Source of the DNA: Parvimonas sp015257355
GTDB taxonomy: Bacteria; Bacillota; Clostridia; Tissierellales; Peptoniphilaceae
Assembly: GCF_050262165.1 (NCBI RefSeq)
Contig: NZ_CP189844.1
Reading direction: 5' to 3' (one strand)
Length of the DNA: 64,000 bases
The notes beneath the pieces are model-generated. The model was not told the origin of the DNA. It ran no database searches and saw only the letters and a list, made by a program, of their open reading frames with translations. This document shows, piece by piece, positions 33,486 through 42,490 of this stretch (within the stretch, counting starts at the first letter, position 1; every line of letters begins with the position of its first letter). The position numbers and the translations under genes are program-made.

Positions 33486-34380
33486 TATGGTTTATTCCTT
33501 GGTATGAATTTCTTTGTTTTAGAATTTTACTAATTTCTCCAATTGTTTTAATTTTATCTTTTGACCATAGGGGAGCAACAAGTTTTTCTTTATCGCCATC
33601 TCCTGTAAGTCTATGAATTATTATATCTTTGTCTAAATTTTCTATTGACATAATTAAAGCATCTATATATTCATCCCAAGATATTACTTTGAAACTATTT
33701 TTTAGATATTCTTCATATAGTTCACAATCGTTCTGAATATAAAGACTGTGAATTTTAATGCCCCAAGGCTTTTTGGTATTTACATAATCAATAGTATTTT
33801 TATAATCTTCTTTAGTTTCGTTTGGAAGACCGAAGATTATATGGAAAATAGTTTTTATATTTAATTCTTTTAATCTTTTCACACAATTTTCAAATGTTTC
33901 AGTACTATAACCAATATTCATACTATTCCTTGTCTTTTCATTTGAGCTTTGAAGTCCAAGTTCAATCCAGATTTCAATTTTTTCGTTTAGTTCTGCAAGT
34001 AAATTATAAATATCTTCATTAAAACAATCAGCTCTTGTAGCAATGGATAGCACTTTGACATTAGGAAAATTTATTGCCTCATAGTACATTTTTCTAAGTT
34101 CTTCCACTGGTAAGAATGTATTTGTATAGCTTTGGAAGTAGGCTATATATCCATTGTATTTATCTTTAACTTTTAAAAAATTGATTTGAGCGTTTAATTG
34201 TTCGGTAATTGATTTTCTTCTAGTTGTAAATTCACCACTTCCACTTTCTGAACAGAATTTACAACCTTTTTTTCCATTTTTTCTATTTGGACAAGAAAAC
34301 CCTCCATCAATGGAGAGTTTTAATAGTCTTGAACCGAATTTTTCTTTTAGATAAGAACTTAAATCATTATATCTTTGCAT
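33466..34380 (-). CDS. TIGR01212 family radical SAM protein
   Basis: 304 aa, Elp3-like radical SAM protein of the YhcC/YtqA group: KLSIDGGFSCPNRKNGKKG followed by CKFCSESGSGEF near 36-47 gives the three cluster-binding Cys. Then come YFQSYTNT near 101, ELGLQSSNEKT near 142 and FGLPNETKED near 184. The reaction is not known for this family. It sits two bases downstream of the mreB-like gene, so the two are cotranscribed. Confidence 0.9.
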   Translation of the reverse strand: MQRYNDLSSYLKEKFGSRLLKLSIDGGFSCPNRKNGKKGCKFCSESGSGEFTTRRKSITEQLNAQINFLKVKDKYNGYIAYFQSYTNTFLPVEELRKMYYEAINFPNVKVLSIATRADCFNEDIYNLLAELNEKIEIWIELGLQSSNEKTRNSMNIGYSTETFENCVKRLKELNIKTIFHIIFGLPNETKEDYKNTIDYVNTKKPWGIKIHSLYIQNDCELYEEYLKNSFKVISWDEYIDALIMSIENLDKDIIIHRLTGDGDKEKLVAPLWSKDKIKTIGEISKILKQRNSYQGINHKNKGAL

Positions 34381-34381
34381 A

Positions 34382-35440
34382 TTATCTCTTTCTTAATTGT
34401 TCTTTTTGTTCTAAAACATGACGTTTTAATTCGTCTAAATATTCTATTTCATCATTTGAGAAATCAACATTCTTCAAGAATCTTCCTGCACCTTTAATTA
34501 CCATTAATTCAGGAGTTTCAGGATTGATTACTTCTAGATTTGTTCTATCTGTTATTAAATCAACTAGACCAGGTATTTGAGATGTACCACCAGTTAAAAT
34601 TAATCCCTTTTCAGAAATATCTGCAATTAGTTCAGGTGGAGTTTTTTCCAATGTTTCAGTAATTGCATTTAAAATTTTATTTAATGTCATTCCAATAGCA
34701 TGAGAAATATCTGAATCATTTACAAAAATATGCATTGGAAGACCATTCATAACATTTCTTCCTTTAATTTCATACATTGAGCCATCATTTGTTGGATATG
34801 CTCTTGCGGCTGATAATTTAATAAGTTCAGCAGTATTTTCTCCGATTAACATATTGTATCTTGTACGAATAAAATCTGCAATTGCTTGGTCAATTGAATT
34901 TCCACCAATATTTAAACTTTTTGCAATTATTATTTCTCCGTTAGAAATTACTGAAATATCTGTTTTGCCTGCTCCTATATCAACTACTAAAGTTCCTGAT
35001 GGATCATTTACATTTATTCCACAACCTATAGCAGCTGTAATTGTTTGTTCTAAAAGAACAACATTGTTTGCACCTGCAAGTTTAACCGCTTGAGTTATTG
35101 CTCTTTTTTGTACTTGAGTCAATTCACTTGCAATACAAACTAAAACATTAGGTCTAAAGAAATTTTTTCCTACAGATTTTTTAATAGCCCTTTTAATAAT
35201 AGCTTCAGTTACGTTAAAATCTACTATATTTCCCGCAACTACTGGTCTTTTAGCAACTACATTTCCAGGAATTCGTCCTAATAATTTTTTTGCAGTTTCT
35301 CCATAAGATAATATTTTATTTTTATAAGTATCCATTGTAACAACTGATGGTTCATTTACAACTATACCTTTGTTTTCAACGAAAGTTACGACCTTTGATG
35401 TTCCAAAATCAATGGCTAGAGTTTTTCTAAAATACTTCAT
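34382..35440 (-). CDS. MreB/Mbl family cell-shape actin
   Basis: 352-aa bacterial actin: phosphate-1 loop LAIDFGTSKVVTF near 9-21, LVVDIGAGKTDISVI near 152-166 (phosphate 2), and LILTGGTSQIPGL near 290 (adenosine motif). It polymerises under the membrane and steers lateral wall synthesis. MreC/MreD are not adjacent, so it may be an Mbl- or MreBH-like paralogue. The C terminus carries a basic, Glu-rich tail (KRHVLEQKEQLRKR) longer than usual. The leader upstream is about 250 bp to the next gene, with an imperfect hairpin near 35480-35507. Confidence 0.92.
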   Translation of the reverse strand: MKYFRKTLAIDFGTSKVVTFVENKGIVVNEPSVVTMDTYKNKILSYGETAKKLLGRIPGNVVAKRPVVAGNIVDFNVTEAIIKRAIKKSVGKNFFRPNVLVCIASELTQVQKRAITQAVKLAGANNVVLLEQTITAAIGCGINVNDPSGTLVVDIGAGKTDISVISNGEIIIAKSLNIGGNSIDQAIADFIRTRYNMLIGENTAELIKLSAARAYPTNDGSMYEIKGRNVMNGLPMHIFVNDSDISHAIGMTLNKILNAITETLEKTPPELIADISEKGLILTGGTSQIPGLVDLITDRTNLEVINPETPELMVIKGAGRFLKNVDFSNDEIEYLDELKRHVLEQKEQLRKR

Positions 35441-35626
35441 AAAATCTCCTAAAAATCTTCTATATATTTTTTTGAAAAAATTACCTTTTAATTTAGTTAA
35501 AAGTAATCTTATTGTTTTTAAAATTTAAGTTAAAATTTAGTTTAATTATCATAAACCAAACCATACTACTATAATTTTACACTAAAAATTACATATAGTA
35601 AAGGGAAAATTGAATATTAAAAAAAT

Positions 35627-35655
35627 TTGATAAAATTTATGTAGTGTAGTAAAAT
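35627..35655 (+). promoter_or_regulatory. Promoter of the SAF-dehydrogenase operon
   Basis: -35 TTGATA (35627-35632), 17-bp spacer, -10 TAAAAT (35650-35655), 38 bp before the ATG at 35693. Confidence 0.55.
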
Positions 35656-35692
35656 AAGAATGATAAAATTAATATTAATATGGAGGCCTTTT

Positions 35693-36985
35693 ATGTTTAG
35701 AATGAAAAATAAACTTAATAATTTATATAATGCAAATAAAGAAGTTAAGTTTGCTCTTGTTGGAGCCGGAAAAATGGGAAAAGGACTTGTTAATCAGCTT
35801 TCAAGAATTAAAGGTCTTACAAGTTCTGTTGTAATAGATGAAAAACCTGAAAAGGCTATGGAAGCTCTTATTTCATCTGGCGTTAGAAAGTCAGATATAA
35901 CTACAAGTGATAATATAAAAATAATTGAAAATTCTATAAAAAATGGAATGTATGTTGTTTCAGATGATTATTCCATTGCATGTAAATTACCTGATATAAA
36001 AGGAGTTGTTGATGCTACAGGAAATCCTCCTTTTGGGGCAATTTTAGCTATGGAAGCTATTGAAAACAGAAAGCATACAATTATGTTAAATGTTGAATGT
36101 GATGCCGTAATTGGACCATATTTATACAATTTAGCTAAAAAGAAAAATGTAATATATACAGGTTCTGCAGGAGATGAACCTGGTGCGATTATGGAACTTG
36201 CAGATTTCGCATTAGGAGCGGGTTTTAAACTTCTTGCAGTTGGTAAGGGTAAAAATAATCCACTTAATTATTATATAACTGAAGATGATGTTAGAGAAGA
36301 GGCACTTTCAAAAGGACTTTATCCAAAAATGCTTGCTGGTTTTATTGACGGAACAAATACTATGATTGAACTTACAAGTGCAGCAAATGCTTTAGGTTTT
36401 GTTCCTGATGTAATTGGATGTCATGGTCCAACAACAACAGCAAATGAGCTTGGAAAGTTATTTTCATTAAAAGAACAAGGCGGAATTTTAAATAATTATA
36501 AGACAGTAGATTTTGCTTTTGGAGTTGCACCAGGAGTATATGCTATTGTTACAAGTGATTCTGATGAAGTTCATGATTTAATGAAATATCTAAAAATGGG
36601 AGATGGTCCAAACTATGCGATTTACAGACCTTATCATCTTACAAGTTTAGAAACACCTATAACAATTTATAATGCGATTGTAGAAAAAGAATCAACAATT
36701 GTTCCTGCTTGTGGACAAGTTTCAGATACAGTTACAGTTGCTAAAAGAGATTTAAAAGCCGGAGAAATTTTAGAAGGAATTGGTGGAAAGTCAGTTTTTG
36801 GAACAATAACAAGTCATGCTGATCAAAAGAATAGGAATCTTTTACCAATAGCTATGATTACTAAGAAAACTAAGTTGAAAGTTGATGTAAAAAAAGACGA
36901 GCTTATAACTCTAGATATGGTAGAACTAGATGAAGATCATATAATAACTAAACTTAGAAGAAAACAAGATAAATTAGGCTTATAG
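35693..36985 (+). CDS. NAD(P)-binding homoserine-dehydrogenase-like protein with SAF domain
   Basis: 430 aa from ATG 35693 (GGAGG 8 bp upstream). The N-terminal Rossmann domain VKFALVGAGKMGKGLV near 16-31 is followed by VVDATGNPPFGA near 111 and GSAGDEPGAIMEL near 156, resembling homoserine dehydrogenase-type oxidoreductases. A C-terminal SAF domain (about 345-415; VAKRDLKAGEILEGIGG) is the ligand-binding fold of sialate synthase antifreeze and altronate-dehydratase proteins. Such fusions are often misnamed FlgA. The substrate is not known; polyol-, amino-acid- or amine-related alcohols are possible. The next gene begins 8 bp later. Confidence 0.8.
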   Translation: MFRMKNKLNNLYNANKEVKFALVGAGKMGKGLVNQLSRIKGLTSSVVIDEKPEKAMEALISSGVRKSDITTSDNIKIIENSIKNGMYVVSDDYSIACKLPDIKGVVDATGNPPFGAILAMEAIENRKHTIMLNVECDAVIGPYLYNLAKKKNVIYTGSAGDEPGAIMELADFALGAGFKLLAVGKGKNNPLNYYITEDDVREEALSKGLYPKMLAGFIDGTNTMIELTSAANALGFVPDVIGCHGPTTTANELGKLFSLKEQGGILNNYKTVDFAFGVAPGVYAIVTSDSDEVHDLMKYLKMGDGPNYAIYRPYHLTSLETPITIYNAIVEKESTIVPACGQVSDTVTVAKRDLKAGEILEGIGGKSVFGTITSHADQKNRNLLPIAMITKKTKLKVDVKKDELITLDMVELDEDHIITKLRRKQDKLGL

Positions 36986-36993
36986 GAGAAAAA

Positions 36994-38010
36994 ATGGAGA
37001 TAATTTCAAAATATAAAAATAAAATAGTAATGGGAATTTCAGCTCTATTAGTATTCTTATTTATTGTTTTTATGATCATAAAATTTACTGGTAATTCTAA
37101 TAAAGAAGTATCATTTGATTTTTCAAAACCTTATAACAAAATTGCTTTTATTAAGGATGAGATGTATACTTTTGAAAAAGATAAATTTTCTAGATACAAT
37201 AAGAATGGAAAACTAAAAGTTGAAAAAGAAATTGCTAATAATGGTAAAATTGCAGTATCAAATGATGTTATTTATTCTTTAATGAATAATGAAGTAATCA
37301 TGTATTCTAAAGATTTTGACGAAGTAAAAAAAATTTCATTAGAAAAAGAAAGCAAGGATATATTTATTGAGAATAACAAATTAGTTCTTATAAATAATGC
37401 TAGTTTTAGAATTTTAGATGAAAATTTAACTGAAATTTATGCTAATGAGGATGTTCAAAATCCAGGATATGTAAAGTTTTCAAAGAGCAATAATAACTTT
37501 GTTTATACTGATTATATTAAGGCTGATAATTCAATAAAATCAAGATTTCATATTTTAAATTCTAAAGATAAGACAACGGTTTGTGATTTTACATTTTTTA
37601 ATGAATTTATAATAGACTTAGGTTTTATAAATGATTCCGATGATAAACTTTATGTAGTAACAAATGAAAAATTATATATATTTGAAAAAAATATTATTAA
37701 AAATCAATACTATATAAATAATTTAAAAAATATAATTTATGACTCAGGAAAAATTTATTTATTCACAAATGATTTAAAAGTTTTTAATTCTAAGGATTTA
37801 AAACTTGAAAAAAGTGCTGAAATAGGGGACGATTATTTGAATTCTTATATACTAGATGGGAATATTTTGTTAGTTAAAAAAACTGGGTATGTATTATTCG
37901 GAAAAAGTAACTTAAAATCGAAAGAATTCCCTGCTGAAGTAACGGATTCAATTAAAGGTGATGATTCGGTTTATTTGATACTTAAAAATGGATATAAAAA
38001 AATAAAATAG
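36994..38010 (+). CDS. Membrane-anchored protein with repeated beta strands, unknown function
   Basis: 338 aa: short cytoplasmic start, one membrane segment (about 12-31), then a long extracytoplasmic part with repeating strand patterns such as KIAFIKDEMYTFEKDKF, IAVSNDVIYSLMNNEV and KLYVVTNEKLYIFEKN that look like beta-propeller blades. I suspect the Firmicute DUF5711-type family, but not firmly. It lies between the SAF dehydrogenase and DUF3343 genes and is likely cotranscribed. Confidence 0.72.
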   Translation: MEIISKYKNKIVMGISALLVFLFIVFMIIKFTGNSNKEVSFDFSKPYNKIAFIKDEMYTFEKDKFSRYNKNGKLKVEKEIANNGKIAVSNDVIYSLMNNEVIMYSKDFDEVKKISLEKESKDIFIENNKLVLINNASFRILDENLTEIYANEDVQNPGYVKFSKSNNNFVYTDYIKADNSIKSRFHILNSKDKTTVCDFTFFNEFIIDLGFINDSDDKLYVVTNEKLYIFEKNIIKNQYYINNLKNIIYDSGKIYLFTNDLKVFNSKDLKLEKSAEIGDDYLNSYILDGNILLVKKTGYVLFGKSNLKSKEFPAEVTDSIKGDDSVYLILKNGYKKIK

Positions 38011-38022
38011 GAGGAATTTTCT

Positions 38023-38295
38023 TTGAACGAAAAATATTTATTACTGACTTTTAATTCAGTTAATCATACAATGCAAATAGAAAAAGAACTTAAAAATTTA
38101 GAAAAGAAATTTAAAACAATTCCAACTCCAAGAGAAGTAAGTCGTTCTTGTGGACTTGCAATCTTACTTGATCCAAGTGAGCTGGAAACTGCTAAATCTT
38201 TAAAAGAAGCAGGAAAAAATGTCGACTATCTTTGGTATTTTGAAAAAACAAAAGATAGAGGAAATGTTGTAACGGAGATAAATATTAATGAATAA
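38023..38295 (+). CDS. DUF3343 Se/S-carrier-like protein
   Basis: 90 aa. YLLLTFNSVNHTMQIEKELK and the central IPTPREVSRSCGLAILL with C43 match DUF3343 (Pfam name: putative Se/S carrier protein-like), a TusA-like companion fold whose single Cys could carry persulfide or perselenide. The start is TTG at 38023 with AGGAGG at the right distance; no ATG is available. It overlaps the MscS gene by 8 bases. Given the predicted selenoprotein at 15.8 kb, a selenium-delivery role is attractive but unproven. Confidence 0.82.
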   Translation: MNEKYLLLTFNSVNHTMQIEKELKNLEKKFKTIPTPREVSRSCGLAILLDPSELETAKSLKEAGKNVDYLWYFEKTKDRGNVVTEININE

Positions 38296-39118
38296 TTTTT
38301 TTGAAAACTTAATTCCCTCTGAGTCAATCAGAAATATTGTTTTAAAATTATTATTATCTATTGTGGTTTTTATTTTTGCAAAAGTTTTAATTTACTTTTT
38401 TGCAAAAGTTTTAAAAAAAGTAGTTAAGACTTATAAGAAAAATGACCATAGCAATATAAAAAAAGTAAATTCAATTGTTTCAATATTATCAAGTGTATTT
38501 AAGTATATAATTTATTTTTTTGTAGTAGTTATAATTTTAGGTATTTTTGGTGTGAATACTTATTCTTTAATAGCTACTGCTGGAGTTGGTGGTATCATAA
38601 TAGCATTTGGTGTTCAAAGTATTGTAAAAGATTTATTTAGTGGAGTTTTCATTCTTTTAGATGATCAATATAATGTTGGAGATGATGTTATTATTAATAA
38701 TATTTCTGGTAGTGTTTTAGCTATTAATATGAGAAATACACAGATACAAGGATACGATGGAAGTGTTAATACAATTTCAAATGGAAGTATTACAACTGTT
38801 ACAAATTTAAGTAAAGGAAATCAAAGATCTGTTGTTACTTTTTGTTTCCCAGTTGATGTAGATGTTGAAAAGATTAAAAAAATAATTAGTACTTATTCAA
38901 TAGAGTTTACTGAAAAGAATGATTCTGTTATAAAAGCTCCTGAATATTTTGGAGTTACAGAGATTCAAAGCTATTATATAAAAATTGCTGTTGCTCTTTG
39001 GAGTAAACAGTCAACACAATGGAGTAATGAAAAGAATTTAAGAGAAGAATTATATAAAAAATTTAAAGAAGAAAATATTGAATTTTTGAAACTTGAAAAG
39101 GGTGATAAAATTGTATAA
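38288..39118 (+). CDS. MscS family small-conductance mechanosensitive channel
   Basis: 276 aa: three N-terminal membrane helices (about 15-35, 65-88, 93-115), with the pore-lining TM3 rich in Gly/Ala (TAGVGGIIIAFGVQSIVKDLFSG near 97-119) and then the beta-domain start DDQYNVGDDVIINNISGSV. It opens under membrane tension to release solutes. It overlaps the DUF3343 and DUF951 genes on either side, so translation is coupled. Confidence 0.92.
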   Translation: MNNFFENLIPSESIRNIVLKLLLSIVVFIFAKVLIYFFAKVLKKVVKTYKKNDHSNIKKVNSIVSILSSVFKYIIYFFVVVIILGIFGVNTYSLIATAGVGGIIIAFGVQSIVKDLFSGVFILLDDQYNVGDDVIINNISGSVLAINMRNTQIQGYDGSVNTISNGSITTVTNLSKGNQRSVVTFCFPVDVDVEKIKKIISTYSIEFTEKNDSVIKAPEYFGVTEIQSYYIKIAVALWSKQSTQWSNEKNLREELYKKFKEENIEFLKLEKGDKIV

Positions 39119-39320
39119 ATATCAAATATCGGATATTGTTGTACTAAAAAAAGAGCATCCCTGTGGAACCAACAAATGGCAAATTCTAAGAACAGGAATA
39201 GATATAAAATTAAAATGCTTAGGCTGCGACAGGGAAGTTTGGGTTAAAAGAATAGATTTTGAAAAAAGACTTAGAAAAGTTGAAATAGATGGTAAACTTT
39301 ATAAAGTTGCAAATCTTTAA
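39111..39320 (+). CDS. DUF951 domain protein
   Basis: 69 aa from TTG 39111, preceded by AAGGGTGA and overlapping the end of the MscS gene. Upstream in-frame TTG/GTG codons are less well placed. VVLKKEHPCGTNKWQILRTG and LKCLGCDREVWV, with its CxxC, are diagnostic of DUF951, a small zinc-ribbon-like protein that usually sits beside mscS in Firmicutes. Function is unknown. Confidence 0.85.
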   Translation: MYKYQISDIVVLKKEHPCGTNKWQILRTGIDIKLKCLGCDREVWVKRIDFEKRLRKVEIDGKLYKVANL

Positions 39321-39332
39321 TTGGAGGTAGTT

Positions 39333-39854
39333 ATGGACTTTTTAGAATTAGCAAAAAAGAGATATTCAGTAAGGGAGTTTTCTAGTAAGAAAGTTGAAAA
39401 AGAAAAGATTTTAAAGATTTTAGAATCAGCTAAGATTGCTCTTACTGCCAAAAATAAACAACCAATAAAAATTTATTATTGTACTGATGATGAAAAGTTA
39501 AAATTATTGAATGAGTCTTCACCATGTGAATATAACTCACAACTTATGTTTGTTATAACATATAATTTAGAAGAATGTTGGTATAATAGTCATACTGGAA
39601 TTCCAAGTGGAATTGTTGACGCTACAATTGCATCTACACATATGGTACTAGAAGCAGAAGATTTAGGGCTAGGTTCAGTTTATATTGGGGCATTTAATCC
39701 CGAAATTGTTAGGGAAAAATTTGATATTCCTGAACAAAATCAAATAGCAATGCTTTTGTTTATGGGATATAAGGCTGAAAGTTCAGAACCTTCTCCTATG
39801 CATGAAACTTTTAAATTAGATGAAGAATTGTTTGAGGAACTAAAAATAAGATAA
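39333..39854 (+). CDS. Nitroreductase family protein
   Basis: 173 aa from ATG 39333, the codon with GGAGG upstream; a TTG at 39321 is the ribosome site itself. FLELAKKRYSVREFSSKKVEKEKI is the classic FMN-binding start, and MVLEAEDLGLGSVYIGAFN near 105-123 the second flavin contact. Probably an FMN-dependent NAD(P)H oxidoreductase. The physiological substrate is unknown. Confidence 0.9.
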   Translation: MDFLELAKKRYSVREFSSKKVEKEKILKILESAKIALTAKNKQPIKIYYCTDDEKLKLLNESSPCEYNSQLMFVITYNLEECWYNSHTGIPSGIVDATIASTHMVLEAEDLGLGSVYIGAFNPEIVREKFDIPEQNQIAMLLFMGYKAESSEPSPMHETFKLDEELFEELKIR

Positions 39855-39870
39855 TTGAAGAGGAAGATAT

Positions 39871-40557
39871 ATGGATAAAATATTAAAAGATTTATTTTCT
39901 TTTCAAGATATCGAATATAAAGACTTTAATTCAAAACTAATTCCAACTGTAGATAAAGACTTAATAATTGGAGTTAGAACTCCTATTTTAAGAAATTATG
40001 CTAAGAAATTATTTAAAGAGGATGAAAAAAGAACTTTTAATTTTTTAAATAATCTTCCGCATAAATACTATGAAGAAAATAATTTACATGGATGTTTAAT
40101 TGAGCAAATAAAAGATTTTGATTTAGCAATGGAATATACTAAAAAGTTTGTTCCATTCATTGATAACTGGGCAACTTGCGACTTATTTTCTCCAAAAGTT
40201 TTTAAAAAATATCCAAATGAGACATATAAATATGTTTTAGATTGGATAAAAGATGAAAAAACTTATGTTATAAGATACGGAATAGGTCTTTTGCTTTCAA
40301 ATTATTTGGATGAAAATTTTAAAGAAGAACATTTGGAAATTGTTTCAAATGTAAGGTCTAAAGAATATTATGTAAATATGATGATTGCTTGGTATTTTGC
40401 AACTGCTCTTGCTAAACAACAAAAATATGCTATAAAGTATATTGAAAATAAAAAACTTGATGATTGGACACATAATAAAGCAATTCAAAAGGCGATTGAG
40501 AGTAGAAGAATTACTGATGAACAAAAAACGTATTTAAGAAGTTTAAAAGTTAAATAG
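39871..40557 (+). CDS. DNA alkylation repair protein, AlkD-like
   Basis: 228 aa of all-helical HEAT-like repeats. GVRTPILRNYAKKL near 34, FVPFIDNWATCDLFSPK near 91-107 (the DNWAxCD core of AlkD), TYVIRYGIGLLLSNYL near 130, MMIAWYFATALAKQ near 170. AlkD-type glycosylases remove bulky or positively charged N-alkyl bases without base flipping. It is a single gene, followed by a terminator. Confidence 0.88.
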   Translation: MDKILKDLFSFQDIEYKDFNSKLIPTVDKDLIIGVRTPILRNYAKKLFKEDEKRTFNFLNNLPHKYYEENNLHGCLIEQIKDFDLAMEYTKKFVPFIDNWATCDLFSPKVFKKYPNETYKYVLDWIKDEKTYVIRYGIGLLLSNYLDENFKEEHLEIVSNVRSKEYYVNMMIAWYFATALAKQQKYAIKYIENKKLDDWTHNKAIQKAIESRRITDEQKTYLRSLKVK

Positions 40558-40569
40558 AGAAATAAAATG

Positions 40570-40594
40570 AAAAGAGCGATTGGCTCTTTTTTTG
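40570..40594 (+). terminator. Terminator after the AlkD-like gene
   Basis: 8-bp stem AAAAGAGC (40570-40577) and GCTCTTTT (40583-40590) with a 5-nt loop and further T residues. Confidence 0.85.
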
Positions 40595-40600
40595 TTGGTC

Positions 40601-40629
40601 TTGACGAAAATATTTTAATATTATAAAAT
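40601..40629 (+). promoter_or_regulatory. Promoter of prfB
   Basis: -35 TTGACG (40601-40606), 17-bp spacer, -10 TAAAAT (40624-40629), 30 bp before the ATG. Confidence 0.65.
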
Positions 40630-40659
40630 AAAGTATTATATATTGTTGTTGGGGGAGAG

Positions 40660-41773
40660 ATGGAAAATTTAAGTACAGTAATCGAAAGATTAAAAAAACT
40701 GCAACAAAATTTATCAGAAATTGGTGATTCACTTTGACATTTCAAAGTTGAAAAAGAGATATAAAGAGTTAGAAGCTAAAAGTTTTAAAGAAGATTTTTG
40801 GAATGATCCAAAAAATGCAAAATCAATTTTAGATGAAATGAAGCATTTAAAGTTTAAGATAGAAACATTTAATTGTTTAAGTCAAAAAATTTTAGACTCA
40901 ATAGAATTCATAGAAATTTTATCTGACGAAGAGTTTATGGAATATGAAAAAGAAGCGTTAAAGAATATTCAAAATATAGAAAAGGAATATTTTTCATTGA
41001 AGTTGAATACTTTAATGGTTGGCGAATATGACTCAAATAATGCGATTTTAGAAATTCATGCTGGAGCAGGTGGAACAGACGCTCAAGATTGGACAGAAAT
41101 GTTACAACGTCTTTATACTAGATGGATAAGTAGTAAGGGATTTTCGTTTTCGATTTTGGACTACAATTCTGATACTGAAGGTGGTATAAAGTCTGTTACT
41201 TTAAAGGTTGAGGGTGAAAATGCTTATGGATTTTTAAAAGGCGAAAAAGGAGTTCATAGACTTGTTAGAATTTCTCCTTACGATTCTTCAAATAAAAGAC
41301 ATACAAGTTTTGCAAGTGTTGATGTTTTTCCGGAAATAGAAGAAATTACTGATATTGAAATAAATCCTAAAGATTTAAGAATTGATACTTATAGATCTGG
41401 AGGAGCTGGAGGACAACATGTCAATAAAACGGATTCAGCAGTCAGAATAACTCATATTCCTACAGGAGTAACTGTTTCTTGTCAATCCGAAAGAAGTCAA
41501 ATGTTCAATAGAGATACGGCGATGAGACAGCTTATTGCAAAACTCTTAATTATAAAGCAAGAAGAAAATAGGGAAAAAATTGAGGATATACAAGGAAAAT
41601 ATTCCCAAATTGCATGGGGCTCACAGATAAGATCTTATGTTTTCCAACCTTATACTCTTGTTAAGGATCATCGTACAGGATATGAAACAGCAAATGTTGA
41701 GTCTGTTATAAATGGAAATATTGATGAATTTATAAATCAATATTTATGTGAGTTAGTAAAAAAAAGCAGGTGA
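40660..41773 (+). CDS. prfB: Peptide chain release factor 2, with programmed +1 frameshift
   Basis: Recognises UGA and UAA stop codons and triggers peptide release. Translation starts at ATG 40660 behind GGGGGAGA, runs 25 codons, and meets the slippery site CTT TGA C (CTT 40732-40734, TGA 40735-40737). A +1 shift there continues to 41773, giving about 370 aa. GGTGA (40722-40726) may act as the internal SD-like stimulator. The body holds the UGA-specific SPY variant of the SPF tripeptide (205-207) and the catalytic GGQ (250-252). A low RF2 level favours the shift, so RF2 controls itself. A 31-aa membrane peptide gene follows. Confidence 0.95.
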
Positions 41774-41777
41774 TTTT

Positions 41778-41873
41778 ATGAAAAGAGAAACGGCTATTAG
41801 AATTGTTGCACTTATATTAGCTTTTATGATGGTAGTTGGAATATTACCAACAATTATAGGATTATTTATATAA
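41778..41873 (+). CDS. 31-aa single-pass membrane peptide
   Basis: ATG 41778 to TAA 41873: MKRETAIRIVALILAFMMV and a further 12 residues, nearly all hydrophobic after a short basic start. AGGTGA lies 6 bp upstream and the stop overlaps the recX start (TAATG), both signs of real translation. Size, composition and position after prfB recall the Prli42/DUF4044-type mini-membrane proteins of Firmicutes, but identity is not certain. Confidence 0.7.
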   Translation: MKRETAIRIVALILAFMMVVGILPTIIGLFI

Positions 41874-42490
41874 TGCAAGTTACAAATATTAGTTATAGTA
41901 AGTCTAAAGAAGTTTTTGAAGTAGTTTTTGAAGATGAAACAAAACTTCTTTTGAATTACAATATTTTTGAAAAATACAAAGTTTCAGTTGATATGGATTT
42001 TTCAGAAACTGAAATTCAAGAAATGAAGTATTTTTCAGATATTGAAAGAGCAAAGTCAAGAGCTATTAATTATATCTCAGGAAAGTTAAAAACAAAATAT
42101 GAAGTAAAATTAAAGCTTAAAGAGAAAGATTTTACAGAAGATATTATTGATGAAGTTATAGATATTTTAGAAAGAGAAGAATATCTTAACGATAGACTTT
42201 ATTGCGAAGTTTTTATTGAAGATAAAAAACAATTAAATGGTTATGGAAAAAATAAAATAAAATCTTTATTGATTCAAAAAGGTGTTTCAAAAAGCGTGTT
42301 TGAAGATTTTTTAGATGAGTTTGAATATGAAGAAGAATTTGACAATGCACTAAAAATGGGTATAAAAAAACTGAACCTATTGTCTAATGAAGATGATAAT
42401 TTCAAAAAAAAACAAAAGTTAATAAACTATTTAGCTTATAGAGGTTTTAGTTTTGATGTTATAAATGATGTTTTAAGGGAAATTTTATGA
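41873..42490 (+). CDS. recX: Regulatory protein RecX
   Basis: 205 aa of tandem three-helix repeats: AKSRAINYISGKLKTKYEVKLKLKEK near 60-85, VIDILEREEYLNDRLYCEVF near 100, LNGYGKNKIKSLLIQKGVS near 122, and LINYLAYRGFSFDVINDVL at the end. RecX modulates RecA filament growth. It overlaps the small ORF before and the GIY-YIG gene after it. Confidence 0.9.
   Translation: MQVTNISYSKSKEVFEVVFEDETKLLLNYNIFEKYKVSVDMDFSETEIQEMKYFSDIERAKSRAINYISGKLKTKYEVKLKLKEKDFTEDIIDEVIDILEREEYLNDRLYCEVFIEDKKQLNGYGKNKIKSLLIQKGVSKSVFEDFLDEFEYEEEFDNALKMGIKKLNLLSNEDDNFKKKQKLINYLAYRGFSFDVINDVLREIL

Noticed and set aside
35460..35660. Possible riboswitch in the leader between mreB and the SAF dehydrogenase
   Set aside because: Only one imperfect 11-bp hairpin (35480-35507) in AT-rich sequence, with no conserved aptamer core recognised.
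40660..40737. A 25-codon ORF and a broken prfB pseudogene
   Set aside because: CTT TGA C at this codon position is the known programmed frameshift site of RF2.
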